A stretch of 64,000 nucleotides of DNA from Alteromonas sp. MMG017 (GCF_018100795.1 NZ_JAGJDY010000005.1:248001-312000), one strand, 5' to 3'; shown: positions 37,812 to 48,932, numbered from the stretch's first letter. Program-made: numbers and translations. Notes: generated by a model from the sequence alone, not told the origin.

Positions 37812-40631
37812 ATGAGTGATTATAAAGCCACATTAAACCTACCTGAAACCGCCTTTCCAATGCGCGGTAACCTTGCTCAGCGTGAGCCTAAAATGCTGAA
37901 AGACTGGCAAGAAAAAGGGGTATACACAAAGATTAGAGAAGCGAAGAAAGGTAAGAAGCCTTTCATTCTTCATGATGGCCCTCCGTACGCAAACGGCGAT
38001 ATTCATATTGGTCACGCAGTAAATAAAATTCTTAAAGACATTATTGTTAAGTCTAAAACCTTGTCTGATTTCGACTCGCCTTATGTGCCGGGTTGGGACT
38101 GTCACGGTTTGCCTATCGAATTAATGGTAGAAAAGAAAGTGGGTAAGCCTGGCAAAAAAGTGACGGCTGCTGAGTTTCGCCAAAAGTGCCGTGAATACGC
38201 ACAACGTCAAATTGACGGCCAAATGGCTGACTTCAAACGCCTTGGCGTGTTTGGTACGTGGGATAATCCTTATAAAACCATGGATTTTCGCTCAGAAGCC
38301 GACATTATTCGCGCACTGGGTAAAGTGGTTAAATCAGGCCATTTAGAAAAAGGCTTTAAGCCTGTTCACTGGTGTACTGACTGTGGTTCTGCGTTGGCAG
38401 AAGCAGAAGTAGAATACCAAGACAAAATTTCACCTGCTATCGATGTGAAATTCCCTGTTGCTGATGTAGACGCTATCGCGGCTGCGTTTGGTGTAAGTAG
38501 TGAAGACTTAACGGCGCATAAAACGGGCGTGGTTATCTGGACAACTACCCCGTGGACCTTGCCTGCAAACCGCGCAATTAGCTTGCACCCAGAATTAACC
38601 TACGCGATTGTTGAAATTACGTCGACCAGCGAATGGTTAGTAGTCGCACAAGACTTACTTGAAAGCTGCATGACGCGCTACGGTATTGAAGAATATCGTG
38701 AAGTGGCGACCTGTGTAGGTTCAAGCCTAGAGCGATTATTGGTTAATCATCCGTTCTTGGATTTAAAAGTACCGCTTATTTTAGGCGAGCACGTTACCAC
38801 TGAATCAGGTACTGGTTGTGTTCATACTGCCCCAGCTCACGGTGTTGACGATTTCAATGTAGGTAAACAATACGACATTGAAGTGTACAACCCAGTAGGT
38901 AATAACGGCGTGTATTTAGAAAACACCCCTTTGTTTGCCGGTCAGTTCGTATTTAAAGCCAACGATACCATTGTTGAAACGGTAAAAGAGCACGGTAACC
39001 TAGTACTTAACGTGAAATACGAGCATAGCTACCCGCATTGCTGGCGCCATAAAACGCCTATTATTTTCCGTGCTACGCCGCAGTGGTTCATCAGCATGGA
39101 CAAAAAGGGCCTACGTGCTGAGTCAATCGAACAAATTAAGCAAACTAAGTGGATCCCAGAGTGGGGCGAAAACCGCATCCAGAAAATGGTAGAAGGTCGC
39201 CCAGATTGGTGTATTTCTCGCCAACGTACATGGGGTGTGCCAATTCCATTATACGTGCACAAACTTACCGGTGAACTTCACCCTGAGTCGGTTGCACTTA
39301 TGGAAAAAGTGGCCGCTGAAGTTGAAACCAAAGGCATTCAAGCTTGGTGGGATATCGACGATGCTGCACTATTAGGTAGCGAAGCCGATAACTACGATAA
39401 AGTGACCGATACCCTAGACGTATGGTTCGACTCAGGTGTAACGCATTACTTTGTGGTTGATCAACGTGAAGACATTCCAGCTAGCGCCGATTTGTACCTT
39501 GAAGGGTCAGACCAACACCGTGGTTGGTTTATGTCATCACTTATGACATCTACTGCTATGCATGGCCATGCGCCTTACAAAGAAGTATTAACCCACGGCT
39601 TTACCGTTGATGCCCACGGCAGAAAGATGTCGAAGTCGGTTGGTAACGTGGTTGCGCCGCAAGAAGTAACGAACAAACTAGGCGCAGACATTCTTCGTCT
39701 ATGGGTTGCTTCTACCGATTACCGCGGTGAAATTGCGGTATCTGATGAAATTCTAAAACGTGCTGCTGATGCATATCGTCGCCTACGTAATACTTCACGT
39801 TTCTTATTGGCAAACCTTAATGGCTTTGTGCCAGAAGATGCTTTGCCAGAAGAAGATATGGTGGCACTGGATCGCTGGATTGTAGCCCGTGCTAAAGCGC
39901 TACAGGAAGAACTTGTTGAAGCGTTTGAAAAGTATGACTTGCTAGTAGTAACGCAAAAGCTAATGCACTTCTGCTCAATCGAGTTGGGTTCTTTCTACCT
40001 AGACGTGATTAAAGACAGACAGTACACGGCGAAATCAGACGGCAATGCACGTCGTTCTTGCCAAACTGCGCTTTACCATATTATGGAAGCGTTAGTTCGC
40101 TGGATGGCACCAATCACAAGCTTTACAGCGCAAGAGATTTGGGAAGCTTTACCGGGCGAGCGTAGTGAATTTGTGTTTACCGAAACCTGGTACCAAGGCT
40201 TTAACAGCTTCACCCAAAGCGACGTATTTAACGATGAACTTTGGCATCAGGTATTAAACGTGAAAGACGCAGCTAACCAAGCCATGGAGCAAGCTCGTAA
40301 AGACGGTCAGCTAGGTGGCTCGTTAGAAGCGAAGATTGACTTGTATGCTACAGAGTCTTTGTTTAACACCTTGGCATCACTTGAAGATGAATTGCGCTTT
40401 GTATTGATTACATCGGCAGTGAACCTGACAAAAGTAGAAAGCGCACCAGACAATGCTGCGGCTACCGATGTTGAAGGCCTATGGTTAAGCGTAAACAAAG
40501 CAAGCGGCGACAAATGTGTTCGCTGTTGGCACCATCGTGAAGATGTTGGCACCCACGAAGGGCACGAAGAACTATGTGGTCGTTGTGTAACTAACATTGA
40601 TGGCGAAGGGGAAACGCGTCAGTATGCTTAA
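37812..40631 (+). CDS. ileS: Isoleucyl-tRNA synthetase
   Basis: Class I synthetase of 939 residues charging tRNA-Ile. HIGH is at 65-68 ([12 protein letters not shown]) and KMSKS at 605-609. The CP1 editing domain lies between ([30 protein letters not shown]). The C-terminal zinc-binding module has cysteines in CVRCWH (from about residue 902) and CGRC. It is the bacterial type, overlapping lspA by a few bases at its 3' end. Confidence 0.98.
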   Translation: MSDYKATLNLPETAFPMRGNLAQREPKMLKDWQEKGVYTKIREAKKGKKPFILHDGPPYANGDIHIGHAVNKILKDIIVKSKTLSDFDSPYVPGWDCHGLPIELMVEKKVGKPGKKVTAAEFRQKCREYAQRQIDGQMADFKRLGVFGTWDNPYKTMDFRSEADIIRALGKVVKSGHLEKGFKPVHWCTDCGSALAEAEVEYQDKISPAIDVKFPVADVDAIAAAFGVSSEDLTAHKTGVVIWTTTPWTLPANRAISLHPELTYAIVEITSTSEWLVVAQDLLESCMTRYGIEEYREVATCVGSSLERLLVNHPFLDLKVPLILGEHVTTESGTGCVHTAPAHGVDDFNVGKQYDIEVYNPVGNNGVYLENTPLFAGQFVFKANDTIVETVKEHGNLVLNVKYEHSYPHCWRHKTPIIFRATPQWFISMDKKGLRAESIEQIKQTKWIPEWGENRIQKMVEGRPDWCISRQRTWGVPIPLYVHKLTGELHPESVALMEKVAAEVETKGIQAWWDIDDAALLGSEADNYDKVTDTLDVWFDSGVTHYFVVDQREDIPASADLYLEGSDQHRGWFMSSLMTSTAMHGHAPYKEVLTHGFTVDAHGRKMSKSVGNVVAPQEVTNKLGADILRLWVASTDYRGEIAVSDEILKRAADAYRRLRNTSRFLLANLNGFVPEDALPEEDMVALDRWIVARAKALQEELVEAFEKYDLLVVTQKLMHFCSIELGSFYLDVIKDRQYTAKSDGNARRSCQTALYHIMEALVRWMAPITSFTAQEIWEALPGERSEFVFTETWYQGFNSFTQSDVFNDELWHQVLNVKDAANQAMEQARKDGQLGGSLEAKIDLYATESLFNTLASLEDELRFVLITSAVNLTKVESAPDNAAATDVEGLWLSVNKASGDKCVRCWHHREDVGTHEGHEELCGRCVTNIDGEGETRQYA

Positions 40632-41169
40632 TACTACGGCGGATACCAAGCCTAAGTTATTCAGTGAAACCGGTTTACGGTTTCTTTGGATAACCCTAAT
40701 TGCATTCGTGTTAGATCAGGTTACCAAGTACGCGGTATTAGGCGGTATGTCACTTTATCAATCGATAGAGGTATTACCGTTTTTCAATTTAACGTACGTA
40801 CATAATTATGGCGCGGCATTTAGCTTTCTTGATAGTGCCGGTGGCTGGCAGCGATGGTTTTTTACTGCCATCGCTACTGTTGTCAGTGTGGTTATTTTAT
40901 GGTGGTTGAAACAATCGCCTAAAAACCAAACCCTGTTGCCTGTTGCCTTTTCTTTTATATTAGGTGGCGCGCTAGGTAACGTTTACGATCGTTTAGTGCA
41001 TGGGTATGTTATCGATTTCCTCGATTTTCATGTAAACAACATGCACTGGCCTGCCTTCAATATTGCCGATAGCGCTATATTTATTGGTGCAGCCCTTTTA
41101 ATTATTGATATGTTCAAGAACGGTGAAAAGCATAAAAGCGCCGATTCAGCCAACACGTCAAAGCAGTAA
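40624..41169 (+). CDS. lspA: Lipoprotein signal peptidase
   Basis: Aspartic peptidase of the inner membrane that removes signal peptides from prolipoproteins. I use ATG 40624, giving 181 residues and an 8-base overlap with the ileS end; an earlier TTG/ATG near 40597 is possible. Four membrane helices are predicted. Catalytic aspartates are in [11 protein letters not shown] and [20 protein letters not shown] and [12 protein letters not shown] are family signatures. The tail is longer and charged ([13 protein letters not shown]). Confidence 0.96.
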   Translation: MLNTTADTKPKLFSETGLRFLWITLIAFVLDQVTKYAVLGGMSLYQSIEVLPFFNLTYVHNYGAAFSFLDSAGGWQRWFFTAIATVVSVVILWWLKQSPKNQTLLPVAFSFILGGALGNVYDRLVHGYVIDFLDFHVNNMHWPAFNIADSAIFIGAALLIIDMFKNGEKHKSADSANTSKQ

Positions 41170-41180
41170 CCGGAGCCACA

Positions 41181-41648
41181 ATGACCGACAACCTTATTAT
41201 TGGTTCTGACAGCGAAGTTATTCTTCACTTTGATTTAAAACTTGAAGATGGCTCAGCCGCTGACAGCACCCGAGTAAACAATAAGCCTGCGAAAATGGTA
41301 ATGGGTGACGGTAGTCTTACCCCTAACTTTGAAGCTTGCTTGTTAGGGCTTCAAAAAGGTGAAAAGAAATCATTTACGTTAGCCGCGAACGATGCCTTTG
41401 GTGAGCCTAACCCAAACAATATCCATTACATGGATAGAAGTCGCTTTGGTGCTGATTTAGAAATTCAAGAAGGTGCTATTCTTGCGTTTTCTCAGCCAGA
41501 TGGCTCAGAAATACCCGGTATTATCAGAAGTGTAGCGGGCGACTCTATCACGGTTGATTTTAACCACCCATTAGCTGGGCAAACGGTTATTTTCGATGTT
41601 GAAATAGTTGATGTGAAAGGCGCACCTACACCAGAAGGTGACCAGTAA
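41181..41648 (+). CDS. fkpB: FKBP-type peptidyl-prolyl isomerase FkpB
   Basis: 155-residue SlyD-like isomerase with an FKBP core interrupted by an IF chaperone loop. Key stretches are [36 protein letters not shown] and [20 protein letters not shown]. It is in the conserved lspA-fkpB-ispH order, 11 bp after lspA and 2 bp before ispH, so clearly in one operon. It lacks the His-rich tail seen in the other SlyD-type protein of this window. Confidence 0.95.
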   Translation: MTDNLIIGSDSEVILHFDLKLEDGSAADSTRVNNKPAKMVMGDGSLTPNFEACLLGLQKGEKKSFTLAANDAFGEPNPNNIHYMDRSRFGADLEIQEGAILAFSQPDGSEIPGIIRSVAGDSITVDFNHPLAGQTVIFDVEIVDVKGAPTPEGDQ

Positions 41649-41650
41649 TT

Positions 41651-42595
41651 ATGCAAATTCATCTCGCTAACCCTCGTGGCTTTTGTGCCGGAGTAGACAG
41701 AGCCATCACTATTGTAGAAAGAGCGCTCGAAATATTTGAGCCGCCTATCTATGTTCGCCATGAAGTCGTTCACAATAAATTTGTGGTAGATGGGCTACGT
41801 GAGCGTGGCGCTATTTTTGTAGATGAATTGCATGAAGTACCCGATAACTGCATTGTTATTTTTTCTGCCCATGGGGTTTCTCAAGCAGTAAGAAAAGAAG
41901 CTGAAAATCGTGGTTTAAAGGTATTTGATGCTACTTGTCCGTTAGTGACTAAAGTACATATGGAAGTGACGCGAGCAAGTAAAACAGGCACTGAGTGTAT
42001 TTTGATTGGCCATGCAGGGCACCCAGAAGTAGAAGGTACGATGGGGCAATACAGTAACGATGAGGGTGGAATTTACCTTGTTGAGTCTGAGGCTGATGTG
42101 GCGACCCTTGAAGTGAAGGACGCCAAAAACCTCTATTACTGTAGCCAAACGACGTTGTCAGTTGATGACACCGCAGATGTAATTGATGCATTACGTGAAC
42201 GTTTCCCTGATATTCAAGGGCCTCGTAAAGACGATATTTGCTATGCCACACAGAATCGTCAAGACGCCGTGCGGGATTTGTCTCAAGACTGCCAAGTATT
42301 ATTGGTAGTGGGTGCGCAAAATAGCTCAAATTCAAATCGTTTACGTGAACTAGCTGAAAAGATTGGTGCAAAAGCGCACTTAATTGCCGATGCGAATTGC
42401 ATTCAGGAAAGCTGGCTTGAAGGCGTTGAGCACATAGGTGTGACTGCAGGCGCTTCAGCACCTGAGGTGCTAGTGCAAGGCGTGGTTGATAAGCTTAAAG
42501 CATGGGGGGCGGTTTCTGCCTCTGAACGTGCAGGCCGAGAAGAAAATGTGGAATTCGCGGTTCCCAAAGAGCTTAGAGTTAAACAAGTAAGCTAA
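41651..42595 (+). CDS. ispH: 4-hydroxy-3-methylbut-2-enyl diphosphate reductase
   Basis: Last enzyme of the MEP isoprenoid pathway, a [4Fe-4S] protein making IPP and DMAPP from HMBPP. It has 314 residues. The three cluster cysteines are Cys12 ([13 protein letters not shown]), Cys96 ([11 protein letters not shown]) and Cys197 ([14 protein letters not shown]), the same numbering as E. coli. The EVVHNKFVV and [14 protein letters not shown] motifs are intact. It is the last gene of the ribF-ileS-lspA-fkpB-ispH run and is followed by a strong terminator. Confidence 0.98.
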   Translation: MQIHLANPRGFCAGVDRAITIVERALEIFEPPIYVRHEVVHNKFVVDGLRERGAIFVDELHEVPDNCIVIFSAHGVSQAVRKEAENRGLKVFDATCPLVTKVHMEVTRASKTGTECILIGHAGHPEVEGTMGQYSNDEGGIYLVESEADVATLEVKDAKNLYYCSQTTLSVDDTADVIDALRERFPDIQGPRKDDICYATQNRQDAVRDLSQDCQVLLVVGAQNSSNSNRLRELAEKIGAKAHLIADANCIQESWLEGVEHIGVTAGASAPEVLVQGVVDKLKAWGAVSASERAGREENVEFAVPKELRVKQVS

Positions 42596-42628
42596 CGCCG
42601 TTTAGGTATATAAATTGGGTTGGATTTT

Positions 42629-42661
42629 AAAGCACTGCATTGATATGCAGTGCTTTTTTTT
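42629..42661 (+). terminator. Terminator after ispH
   Basis: AAAGCACTGCAT (42629-42640), TGAT loop, ATGCAGTGCTTT (42645-42656), then more T. The perfect 12-bp stem separates the ileS-ispH operon from the pilus operon. Confidence 0.93.
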
Positions 42662-42728
42662 ACGCTATCGTTTAATGGTAATACAATCTTATACGTTTTA
42701 TGATTGCTTATACCTTGAGCAAGAAATT

Positions 42729-42747
42729 TTTAGCATAGAATGCTAAA
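42729..42747. promoter_or_regulatory. Palindrome upstream of the pilus operon
   Basis: TTTAGCAT-AGA-ATGCTAAA is an 8-bp inverted repeat with a 3-base centre, 53 bp upstream of the pilV start used here. It overlaps a TAGAAT hexamer (42736-42741) that could serve as a -10. It is a candidate operator for the pil operon. Confidence 0.4.
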
Positions 42748-42800
42748 CATAAGGTTGTGTCTAAATTTTAGCGTGAATGCCACCGTGCAATGCAGGGAAT

Positions 42801-43433
42801 ATGAATCAAACGATAAACACTAGTGGGTTAGGTAACCAACAAGGCGTTGGCCTTATAGAGGTGCTTGTCACTATGTTCATTCTTGCCATTGGTTTACTCG
42901 GTGTGGCCGCACTTCAATTCACCGGTTCGTTTGCCAACAAAGATGCCATTAGCCGAACGCAAAGCGAATTTGTTGCCGCGCAGGTTGCTGAACGTTTACG
43001 TGCTGCTGCACGCGTGGCAACAGTAGGGGATGGCATTGTGGTCAACAACCAATATTTTAGTGCAAGCAATTACAATTTCAACGGGCTTAGTTGTTCAGGT
43101 TCTACTCACCCATACAAATGTTTTTGTTTGAGTCGCCCTACTGGGGTGCCTAATTGCGAAACGGCCACCTGTAACGAACAGGATATGGCGAAGTACGATG
43201 GCTGGGCACTTTCATGCGCAGCAGTGCAAACTAACCCTCAGACCACCTTATCGTTAACCTGTGCAGATAATAACGTCGCGGATGTTTACAGTTGCAGTGC
43301 GGGCTCACGATTGCAAGTTATTCTAGCGTGGCCGGTAGCATCAGCAGGTAATCAATCATATACCTTAAATACGCGTTGTAATCCGAATGAATCAGACAGT
43401 AATGCCTGCGTGATAAAGGATTTAACCTTGTGA
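42801..43433 (+). CDS. pilV: Type IV pilus minor pilin PilV
   Basis: 210-residue prepilin from ATG 42801 (an in-frame ATG at 42777 is the alternative). The leader ends NQQG and is followed by VGLIEVLVTMFILAIGLLG, with the conserved Glu at +5, so PilD cleavage fits. The periplasmic part has many cysteines (CSGSTHPYKCFC, NCETATC, ADNNVADVYSC). It is the first gene of pilV-pilW-pilX-pilY1-pilE, and its stop overlaps the pilW start. Confidence 0.9.
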   Translation: MNQTINTSGLGNQQGVGLIEVLVTMFILAIGLLGVAALQFTGSFANKDAISRTQSEFVAAQVAERLRAAARVATVGDGIVVNNQYFSASNYNFNGLSCSGSTHPYKCFCLSRPTGVPNCETATCNEQDMAKYDGWALSCAAVQTNPQTTLSLTCADNNVADVYSCSAGSRLQVILAWPVASAGNQSYTLNTRCNPNESDSNACVIKDLTL

Positions 43434-44275
43434 AGCGTGCGCAGGGGTTTTCTCTTGTAGAGTTAATGATTTCCTTAGCGTTAGGGTTGGTAATATCTGG
43501 TGCTATCATTCAGGTATTGGTGAGCAGTAGTGTAACGAATAAGCTTAATCAAGCGGTGGCACAGGTTCAGGAGTCTGGACGTTTTATAACAAGTCGGCTC
43601 AGTAATGAATTTTACGAAATTGGTCGCTACGACACTATTGTTGCTTCTATCGATGATTCAGTTGATACAGTGGCTGAGGCTGGATTTATTGAAAATAGGC
43701 CGATTGGATTGGCCGGAGACTTTTCCTCAAATACCACGCTCGGGAGCACGCAAGCATCGAGTGGCGCAAGTGATGAGTTAGTGGTGAGTTTACTTGCGCT
43801 TGCAGATTGTACGGGCAGTAAACATGGTTATGCCGCCGATGATGAGTTTCATGTGGTAAACCGATACTACGTTAGCGGCAATGAATTTAGATGCACAGGC
43901 TACGACGGTCGAGTATTACGGGGCCTTAAAACACAATCGGTTTCACCGAATACTGTGACCTTGCTAGACAATGTCAGTAACTTCCAACTTCAATATGGCG
44001 TCAGCGATGTTGCTGAGAATTCCAATGGGCAAGCGATAACCTATGTGACGGCAGATAGGTTGGCAGTGCTACGAGCACAGAATCAACAGGTGGTTGCGCT
44101 GCGTTGGGCTATCTTACTTAAAAGCTATCAAAACCAAGTGCAGCAAACCTCAGCCCCTACATTTGCCTTACTAAACGAGAATCAAGTCACGCTAGACTCG
44201 AGCCATTATTATCAGGTTTTTACTAAAACCGTGTCACTTCGAAATATGAAAAACTTTGTTAGGAGCATTCAATGA
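43430..44275 (+). CDS. pilW: Type IV pilus assembly protein PilW
   Basis: 281-residue minor pilin starting at GTG 43430 in a GTGA overlap with pilV. The leader is short (MKRAQG), then FSLVELMISLALGLVISGAI with Glu at +5. The C-terminal half contains the typical PilW pattern, with a cysteine pair (LADCTGSKHG, EFRCTGYDGR) and VVALRWAILLKS. It is predicted to form part of the priming tip complex with PilV, PilX and PilE. Its stop overlaps the pilX start (ATGA). Confidence 0.92.
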   Translation: MKRAQGFSLVELMISLALGLVISGAIIQVLVSSSVTNKLNQAVAQVQESGRFITSRLSNEFYEIGRYDTIVASIDDSVDTVAEAGFIENRPIGLAGDFSSNTTLGSTQASSGASDELVVSLLALADCTGSKHGYAADDEFHVVNRYYVSGNEFRCTGYDGRVLRGLKTQSVSPNTVTLLDNVSNFQLQYGVSDVAENSNGQAITYVTADRLAVLRAQNQQVVALRWAILLKSYQNQVQQTSAPTFALLNENQVTLDSSHYYQVFTKTVSLRNMKNFVRSIQ

Positions 44276-44835
44276 AACAGCGTGGATTGGTAATGGTGTT
44301 TGCATTGTTAGTGCTGCTCTCACTCACTATTTTAGGCGTAAGCGCGGTAACCAGCAGTTTGTCCCAGTCTAAAATGGCCATGTCGATGCAGCAGAGTGGG
44401 TTAGCATTCGACGCGGCAGAAGCGGCTATTGCGGGGGTGTTTTTTGAGTCAGAGGATGAGTCACTATTGCAAGATGACACTAAAGTAGATCCTCTTTCTG
44501 CGGCACGACAGCTTGATCCCTACGATCCAGAAACAGAAGCAATGAGCTGCTTCGATCAAAATGAATGGACTGATAGGTACATGACCGAAAGTGGTCTTTC
44601 ATGGGGCAGTGAACACACAACAAATGGTACTTATCAAACCATGGCCAGTACCAAGAGCTGGTCTCGTACTGCGTTTGTAAGAGAGCAAGCGTGTCGTGGC
44701 TCAAGCAACGTGATTGGCGGTAGTAACGTAAATTGCCACGTGTTTATTATTAGAGGCTGCGGCAAAGTAGGTAGTAAATCTACGGTGGTTGCGAACTCCC
44801 TAGCGGCATCAGTGTTTGGCCCTGCATCACAATAA
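44272..44835 (+). CDS. pilX: Type IV pilus assembly protein PilX
   Basis: 187 residues. The leader MKQRG precedes a hydrophobic helix (LVMVFALLVLLSLTILGVSA) that lacks the Glu+5, a typical PilX trait. The QSKMAMSMQQSGLAFDAAEAA helix is the signature PilX/DUF region. Cysteines near ACRGSSN and NCHVFIIRGCG may form disulfides. It starts in an ATGA overlap with pilW and precedes pilY1 by 14 bp. Confidence 0.9.
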   Translation: MKQRGLVMVFALLVLLSLTILGVSAVTSSLSQSKMAMSMQQSGLAFDAAEAAIAGVFFESEDESLLQDDTKVDPLSAARQLDPYDPETEAMSCFDQNEWTDRYMTESGLSWGSEHTTNGTYQTMASTKSWSRTAFVREQACRGSSNVIGGSNVNCHVFIIRGCGKVGSKSTVVANSLAASVFGPASQ

Positions 44836-44849
44836 AAAGAGTAATAATT

Positions 44850-47800
44850 ATGAAACGCGTAAGTAGTTTTTTCGTCTCGGTAGTGATGTTTTCTTGCATT
44901 GGCTTTTCCGCTGTCGGTGATGATTTGGATATCTACTTAGGCACGGCCTCAGAGTCGGCAACTTATAATCCAAATGTACTTTTTATCATGGACACCTCCG
45001 GCAGTATGACGGGCAAAGATGGTACCGGCCAATCCCGTATTCTAAGAGTACAAAATGCCCTTAAAGAGGCGTTAACCTCAGCCACTAATATAGATGCAGG
45101 CCTTATGCGTTTCTCAGACTATGGTGGCCCTATACTTTTCCCAGTAAGCGGAATTGATGACGCCATTCAACCGGAACTCATCACATCAATAGGCGCAAGT
45201 AGCCACGACGCATCAGAAATCAACGGGACGGTAAATACTACGGCTAATGACCTAGTATTGAGTTCAGGCACAAATGTTGTCACATCAGGAATGCGTTTTA
45301 CTGAGATGAATATTCCTCAGGGGGCCACGATAGTGAGTGCGCACCTTCGTTTTACGTCAGAAAAATTTAATATAGCAGGCACCACACTCACCATAAGCGG
45401 CGAGGCGTCAGCCACTAGCACGGAATTTTCCACGGCATATAATAACCTTTCTTCAAGAACGAAAACCGCGTCAGAAGTTGAATGGATAAGTAATAATGAC
45501 TTTCCATCTGCTGATGAGATCATTGCCACGCCCGATATCTCATCGGTTATTCAAGAAATTGTAGATTTGCCACAGTGGTGTGGGGGGGACGACCTCAATA
45601 TTCTCATAGAAGGCACAAGTTCAGATGCTGCTAGCAGCCGTGAAGCCCGAGCATTTGACGCTGGGCAAACCGGATCACCTCAATTGGTGGTGTCTTATGA
45701 TGATGCAACCGCTACAGGTTGTATCAGTGGTGAAAGTGTTTACCAGGTTAGCCGTTCTAACGACAACATAGAAGAAAACAACAACGGGTATGAGAATACA
45801 GGATCAGAGCTTACTTTCTCAGGCAGCTACAACAGTTATATCGGGGTTCGATTTCAAAATGTAAACATCCCTCAAGGCGCTGAAATTTCCGAAGCTTATA
45901 TAGAACTTACCGCTTATAGCAGCTACAACACTAATAACTCGAGCATGTTAATCCGCGGTGTTGCAGATAATGATGCTGACGACTTCTCCTCAGGCAATCG
46001 TTATTTGCTTAGAAATATTGGCAAAACGTCGGGTGTAACCTGGAACATGGGCTCGTTCTCATCGGGTAACGATTACGCTTCACCGGATATATCTGGTGTA
46101 GTTAAAGAGATTGTAGATAGATCGGGCTGGCAATCCGGTAATGCGATGGCGTTCGTGTTCAGTGACTTTACCGGTTATCGAGGTGCGTATACCTACAGTG
46201 GCTCCCAGTCTTCCGCGGCAAAATTAGTGGTTAAGTTCAATGGTTCAGCCTCGCCTGGGCAGACATCGACAGTAAGAGAACACCTAGTTAGTAAAGTGGA
46301 TGAGCTTACCGCCAGTGGTTATACACCCATCGTAGATACCCTTTACGAAGCTGTAAACTATTACGGCGGCAGAGATGTTGATTACGGTCTAACCCGTGGT
46401 AATTATAATGTTTCAAACACGGTGAGGAAGAATACGCGAGTCAGTCATAGAAGTTCTTATTTGGGCGCAGATGCGGTTCAACCCAATGGGTGTTCCGATG
46501 ACAACCTATCTGATAGCGACTGTATTAATGAATATATCCCTAGCGGGGCAACCTATATATCACCGGTTAGCGATCTGCAGTGCCAGACCAACAACCACAT
46601 TGTTTTACTTTCAGATGGTGAAGCAAACAATAACCACAGTGTATCCCTCATCGAATCATTACTAGGTGAAAGCTGTACCGGTAGTGGCGGCGAAAAGTGT
46701 GGTTTAAATCTGGTTAAAAATGTCAGTGACTCCGATACGTCGGTTATTGGACGCCGCGTGATCACCCATACGATAGGATTTGCGGCGAATAGTACTGCCA
46801 ACAACTTCTTAAACCAGCTGGCAGTGCAAAGTGGTGGTGGGTTCTATCAAGCCGATGACAGCACTGAACTGCTTGAGGCATTCAACACTATTCTACGCTC
46901 TGTAAAAGATGTTAATTCAACCTTTGTATCACCCGGTGTAGCGGTGAATCAACTTAATCGCTTGACTCATAACGACGAACTCTACTTTGCGTTGTTTAAG
47001 CCCAGTGAAGGTGCCATATGGCCAGGCAACCTTAAACGTTACCGATTAGATGGTGAGAATATTTTAGATCAAAACGCATTGGTTGCTGTCGATGGTGATA
47101 CGGGGTTCTTTAAGGATACCTCTCATAGCTACTGGTCGACCCTTGCAGATGGTAGTGATGTTCGAGAGGGCGGTACCGCGAGTAAAATGACCTCTAACCG
47201 TAATTTATATGTTTTCGATGGTGCTGGAAATATTGTTCAATCTAGTAACGAACTGCATGAAGACAACAGTGATATTACGACAGCATTATTAGGTGTAGAT
47301 GATGAGCTTGATGCAGAAGAGCTTCGCGAAGTGTTGCTTAAATGGGCACGGGGCGTAGATGTCAAAGATAATGATGGCGATGGTGATACTACTGACTATA
47401 GGCTTCAAATGGGCGACCCCATTCATTCACAGCCTGTAGTAGTCAATTACGGTAGTACAGATTCAGCCATACTGGTTGCCACAAACCAAGGTATGCTGCA
47501 TTCGTTTGATGCAGAAACCGGCGAAGAAAACTTCGGCATTATGCCTAAAGCGTTGCTGCCTAACTTGCACCACTTTTATGAAGATATCTCTACGTTTAAT
47601 CACGTTTATGGCTTAGACGGCGAGATGGTGTTACGCACAGTGGGCACATCAACTTACTTGTATTTAGGGATGCGCCGAGGTGGCCGGAACTATTATGTGT
47701 TTGATATAACTCAGAAGACCTCGCCAACCGTTAAGTTTGTGATTGAAGGCGGCACCACGGGTCTTGAGAAATTAGGCCAAACATGGTCGCGCCCCACTAT

Positions 47801-48932
47801 TACAAAAGTGCGCTACGGCACCCAAGAGAAAAATGTCATGATCATCGGCGGCGGTTACGATGACTCGCAAGATGATAAATCAGTAAGAAGTGCTGATGCT
47901 GTTGGAAATGCGGTATATATGTTCGATGCCGACACTGGAAGCTTACTTTGGCACGCCAGTAATGCTGATGCAGATTTGAATCTAGTTGATATGAACTACA
48001 GTATACCAGGTCGTATATCTGTTATTGACAGAGACAACGATGGCTTTGCTGATCATATGTATGTAGGTGACATGGGTGGGCAGCTGTTCCGTATGGACAT
48101 TTATAATGGCGAGTCGGGCAGCAACTTTGTAAAAGGGGCTAGGTTGGCAGATTTTGCTGGAGACACCGCTGAAACTAACCGCCGTTTTTACTATGGTCCT
48201 GATGTATCGGAAGTCGCGCTGGGTGACGAGTTATATTATGCCGTGGCAATGGGCAGTGGATGGCGAGCATCACCGCTTGATGTCACAGTTGAAGACAATT
48301 TTTATATGCTAAAAGACGAGGGGGTATTTAATCGCGATGCGAGTGGTCAATTTACCTTCATGAGTACGGTATCTGAGTCAGATTTATATAATGCTACCGA
48401 ACATTTGCTCACCAGTAGTGATGAAGGCGAGCAAGGTGTAGCAGCATCAAGCTTTGCGAATAAAGCGGGGTGGTATATAGAGCTGACTACCGATGGCGAA
48501 AAAGTATTAGCGTCACCTTTAATAGTAGATTATAAAATATTCTTTACTACTTATGTGCCTGCGGTAAGTAGCACCAGTTTGTGTGCGCCGCCGTCTGGTA
48601 ATAGCCGCGCTTATCTCGTTAATTTATTCAATGCTAATGCCGTATCAGACCTCAATAATAATGGCGAACTCGATAGTTCTGACAGATCAGTAGAGTTACA
48701 GCAAACAGGAATAGCACCAGAGACTAAAATTCTTATTGAAGATATAACCAGCCCTGTGGTGTGCCTTGGTACCGAGTGTGCATCTACTGTTATCAGTGTC
48801 GACGATGATGGCAACGAAGAGGATTGCGGTTCAGCGTTTGAGTGCTTAGCGCAAAATATTTACGGCAAGTTTGAGCGAATACAACGAGGCAGTTGGCATT
48901 CCGAAACTGAGCGAGAGGATACATCTCAGTGA
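44850..48932 (+). CDS. pilY1: Type IV pilus tip-associated protein PilY1
   Basis: 1360-residue secreted pilus-tip adhesin. A signal peptide (about 1-23) precedes a von Willebrand A start with the MIDAS motif DTSGSM (Asp48, Ser50, Ser52). The VWA fold is interrupted by two tandem beta-rich repeats (about residues 123-285 and 294-466), each with an NIPQGA…I…A.L.. start and a PDIS.V..EIVD segment. VWA resumes around TPIVDTLYEAVNYY (about 492). The C-terminal PilY beta-propeller (about 690-1180) contains calcium-type loops (DNDGDGD, DRDNDGFAD). It overlaps pilE by GTGA. Confidence 0.94.
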   Translation: MKRVSSFFVSVVMFSCIGFSAVGDDLDIYLGTASESATYNPNVLFIMDTSGSMTGKDGTGQSRILRVQNALKEALTSATNIDAGLMRFSDYGGPILFPVSGIDDAIQPELITSIGASSHDASEINGTVNTTANDLVLSSGTNVVTSGMRFTEMNIPQGATIVSAHLRFTSEKFNIAGTTLTISGEASATSTEFSTAYNNLSSRTKTASEVEWISNNDFPSADEIIATPDISSVIQEIVDLPQWCGGDDLNILIEGTSSDAASSREARAFDAGQTGSPQLVVSYDDATATGCISGESVYQVSRSNDNIEENNNGYENTGSELTFSGSYNSYIGVRFQNVNIPQGAEISEAYIELTAYSSYNTNNSSMLIRGVADNDADDFSSGNRYLLRNIGKTSGVTWNMGSFSSGNDYASPDISGVVKEIVDRSGWQSGNAMAFVFSDFTGYRGAYTYSGSQSSAAKLVVKFNGSASPGQTSTVREHLVSKVDELTASGYTPIVDTLYEAVNYYGGRDVDYGLTRGNYNVSNTVRKNTRVSHRSSYLGADAVQPNGCSDDNLSDSDCINEYIPSGATYISPVSDLQCQTNNHIVLLSDGEANNNHSVSLIESLLGESCTGSGGEKCGLNLVKNVSDSDTSVIGRRVITHTIGFAANSTANNFLNQLAVQSGGGFYQADDSTELLEAFNTILRSVKDVNSTFVSPGVAVNQLNRLTHNDELYFALFKPSEGAIWPGNLKRYRLDGENILDQNALVAVDGDTGFFKDTSHSYWSTLADGSDVREGGTASKMTSNRNLYVFDGAGNIVQSSNELHEDNSDITTALLGVDDELDAEELREVLLKWARGVDVKDNDGDGDTTDYRLQMGDPIHSQPVVVNYGSTDSAILVATNQGMLHSFDAETGEENFGIMPKALLPNLHHFYEDISTFNHVYGLDGEMVLRTVGTSTYLYLGMRRGGRNYYVFDITQKTSPTVKFVIEGGTTGLEKLGQTWSRPTITKVRYGTQEKNVMIIGGGYDDSQDDKSVRSADAVGNAVYMFDADTGSLLWHASNADADLNLVDMNYSIPGRISVIDRDNDGFADHMYVGDMGGQLFRMDIYNGESGSNFVKGARLADFAGDTAETNRRFYYGPDVSEVALGDELYYAVAMGSGWRASPLDVTVEDNFYMLKDEGVFNRDASGQFTFMSTVSESDLYNATEHLLTSSDEGEQGVAASSFANKAGWYIELTTDGEKVLASPLIVDYKIFFTTYVPAVSSTSLCAPPSGNSRAYLVNLFNANAVSDLNNNGELDSSDRSVELQQTGIAPETKILIEDITSPVVCLGTECASTVISVDDDGNEEDCGSAFECLAQNIYGKFERIQRGSWHSETEREDTSQ

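Noticed and set aside
41949..42461. 170-codon frame antisense to ispH
   Set aside because: Lies wholly within a highly conserved gene, has no ribosome site and a Leu/His/Gln-rich composition expected of a shadow frame.
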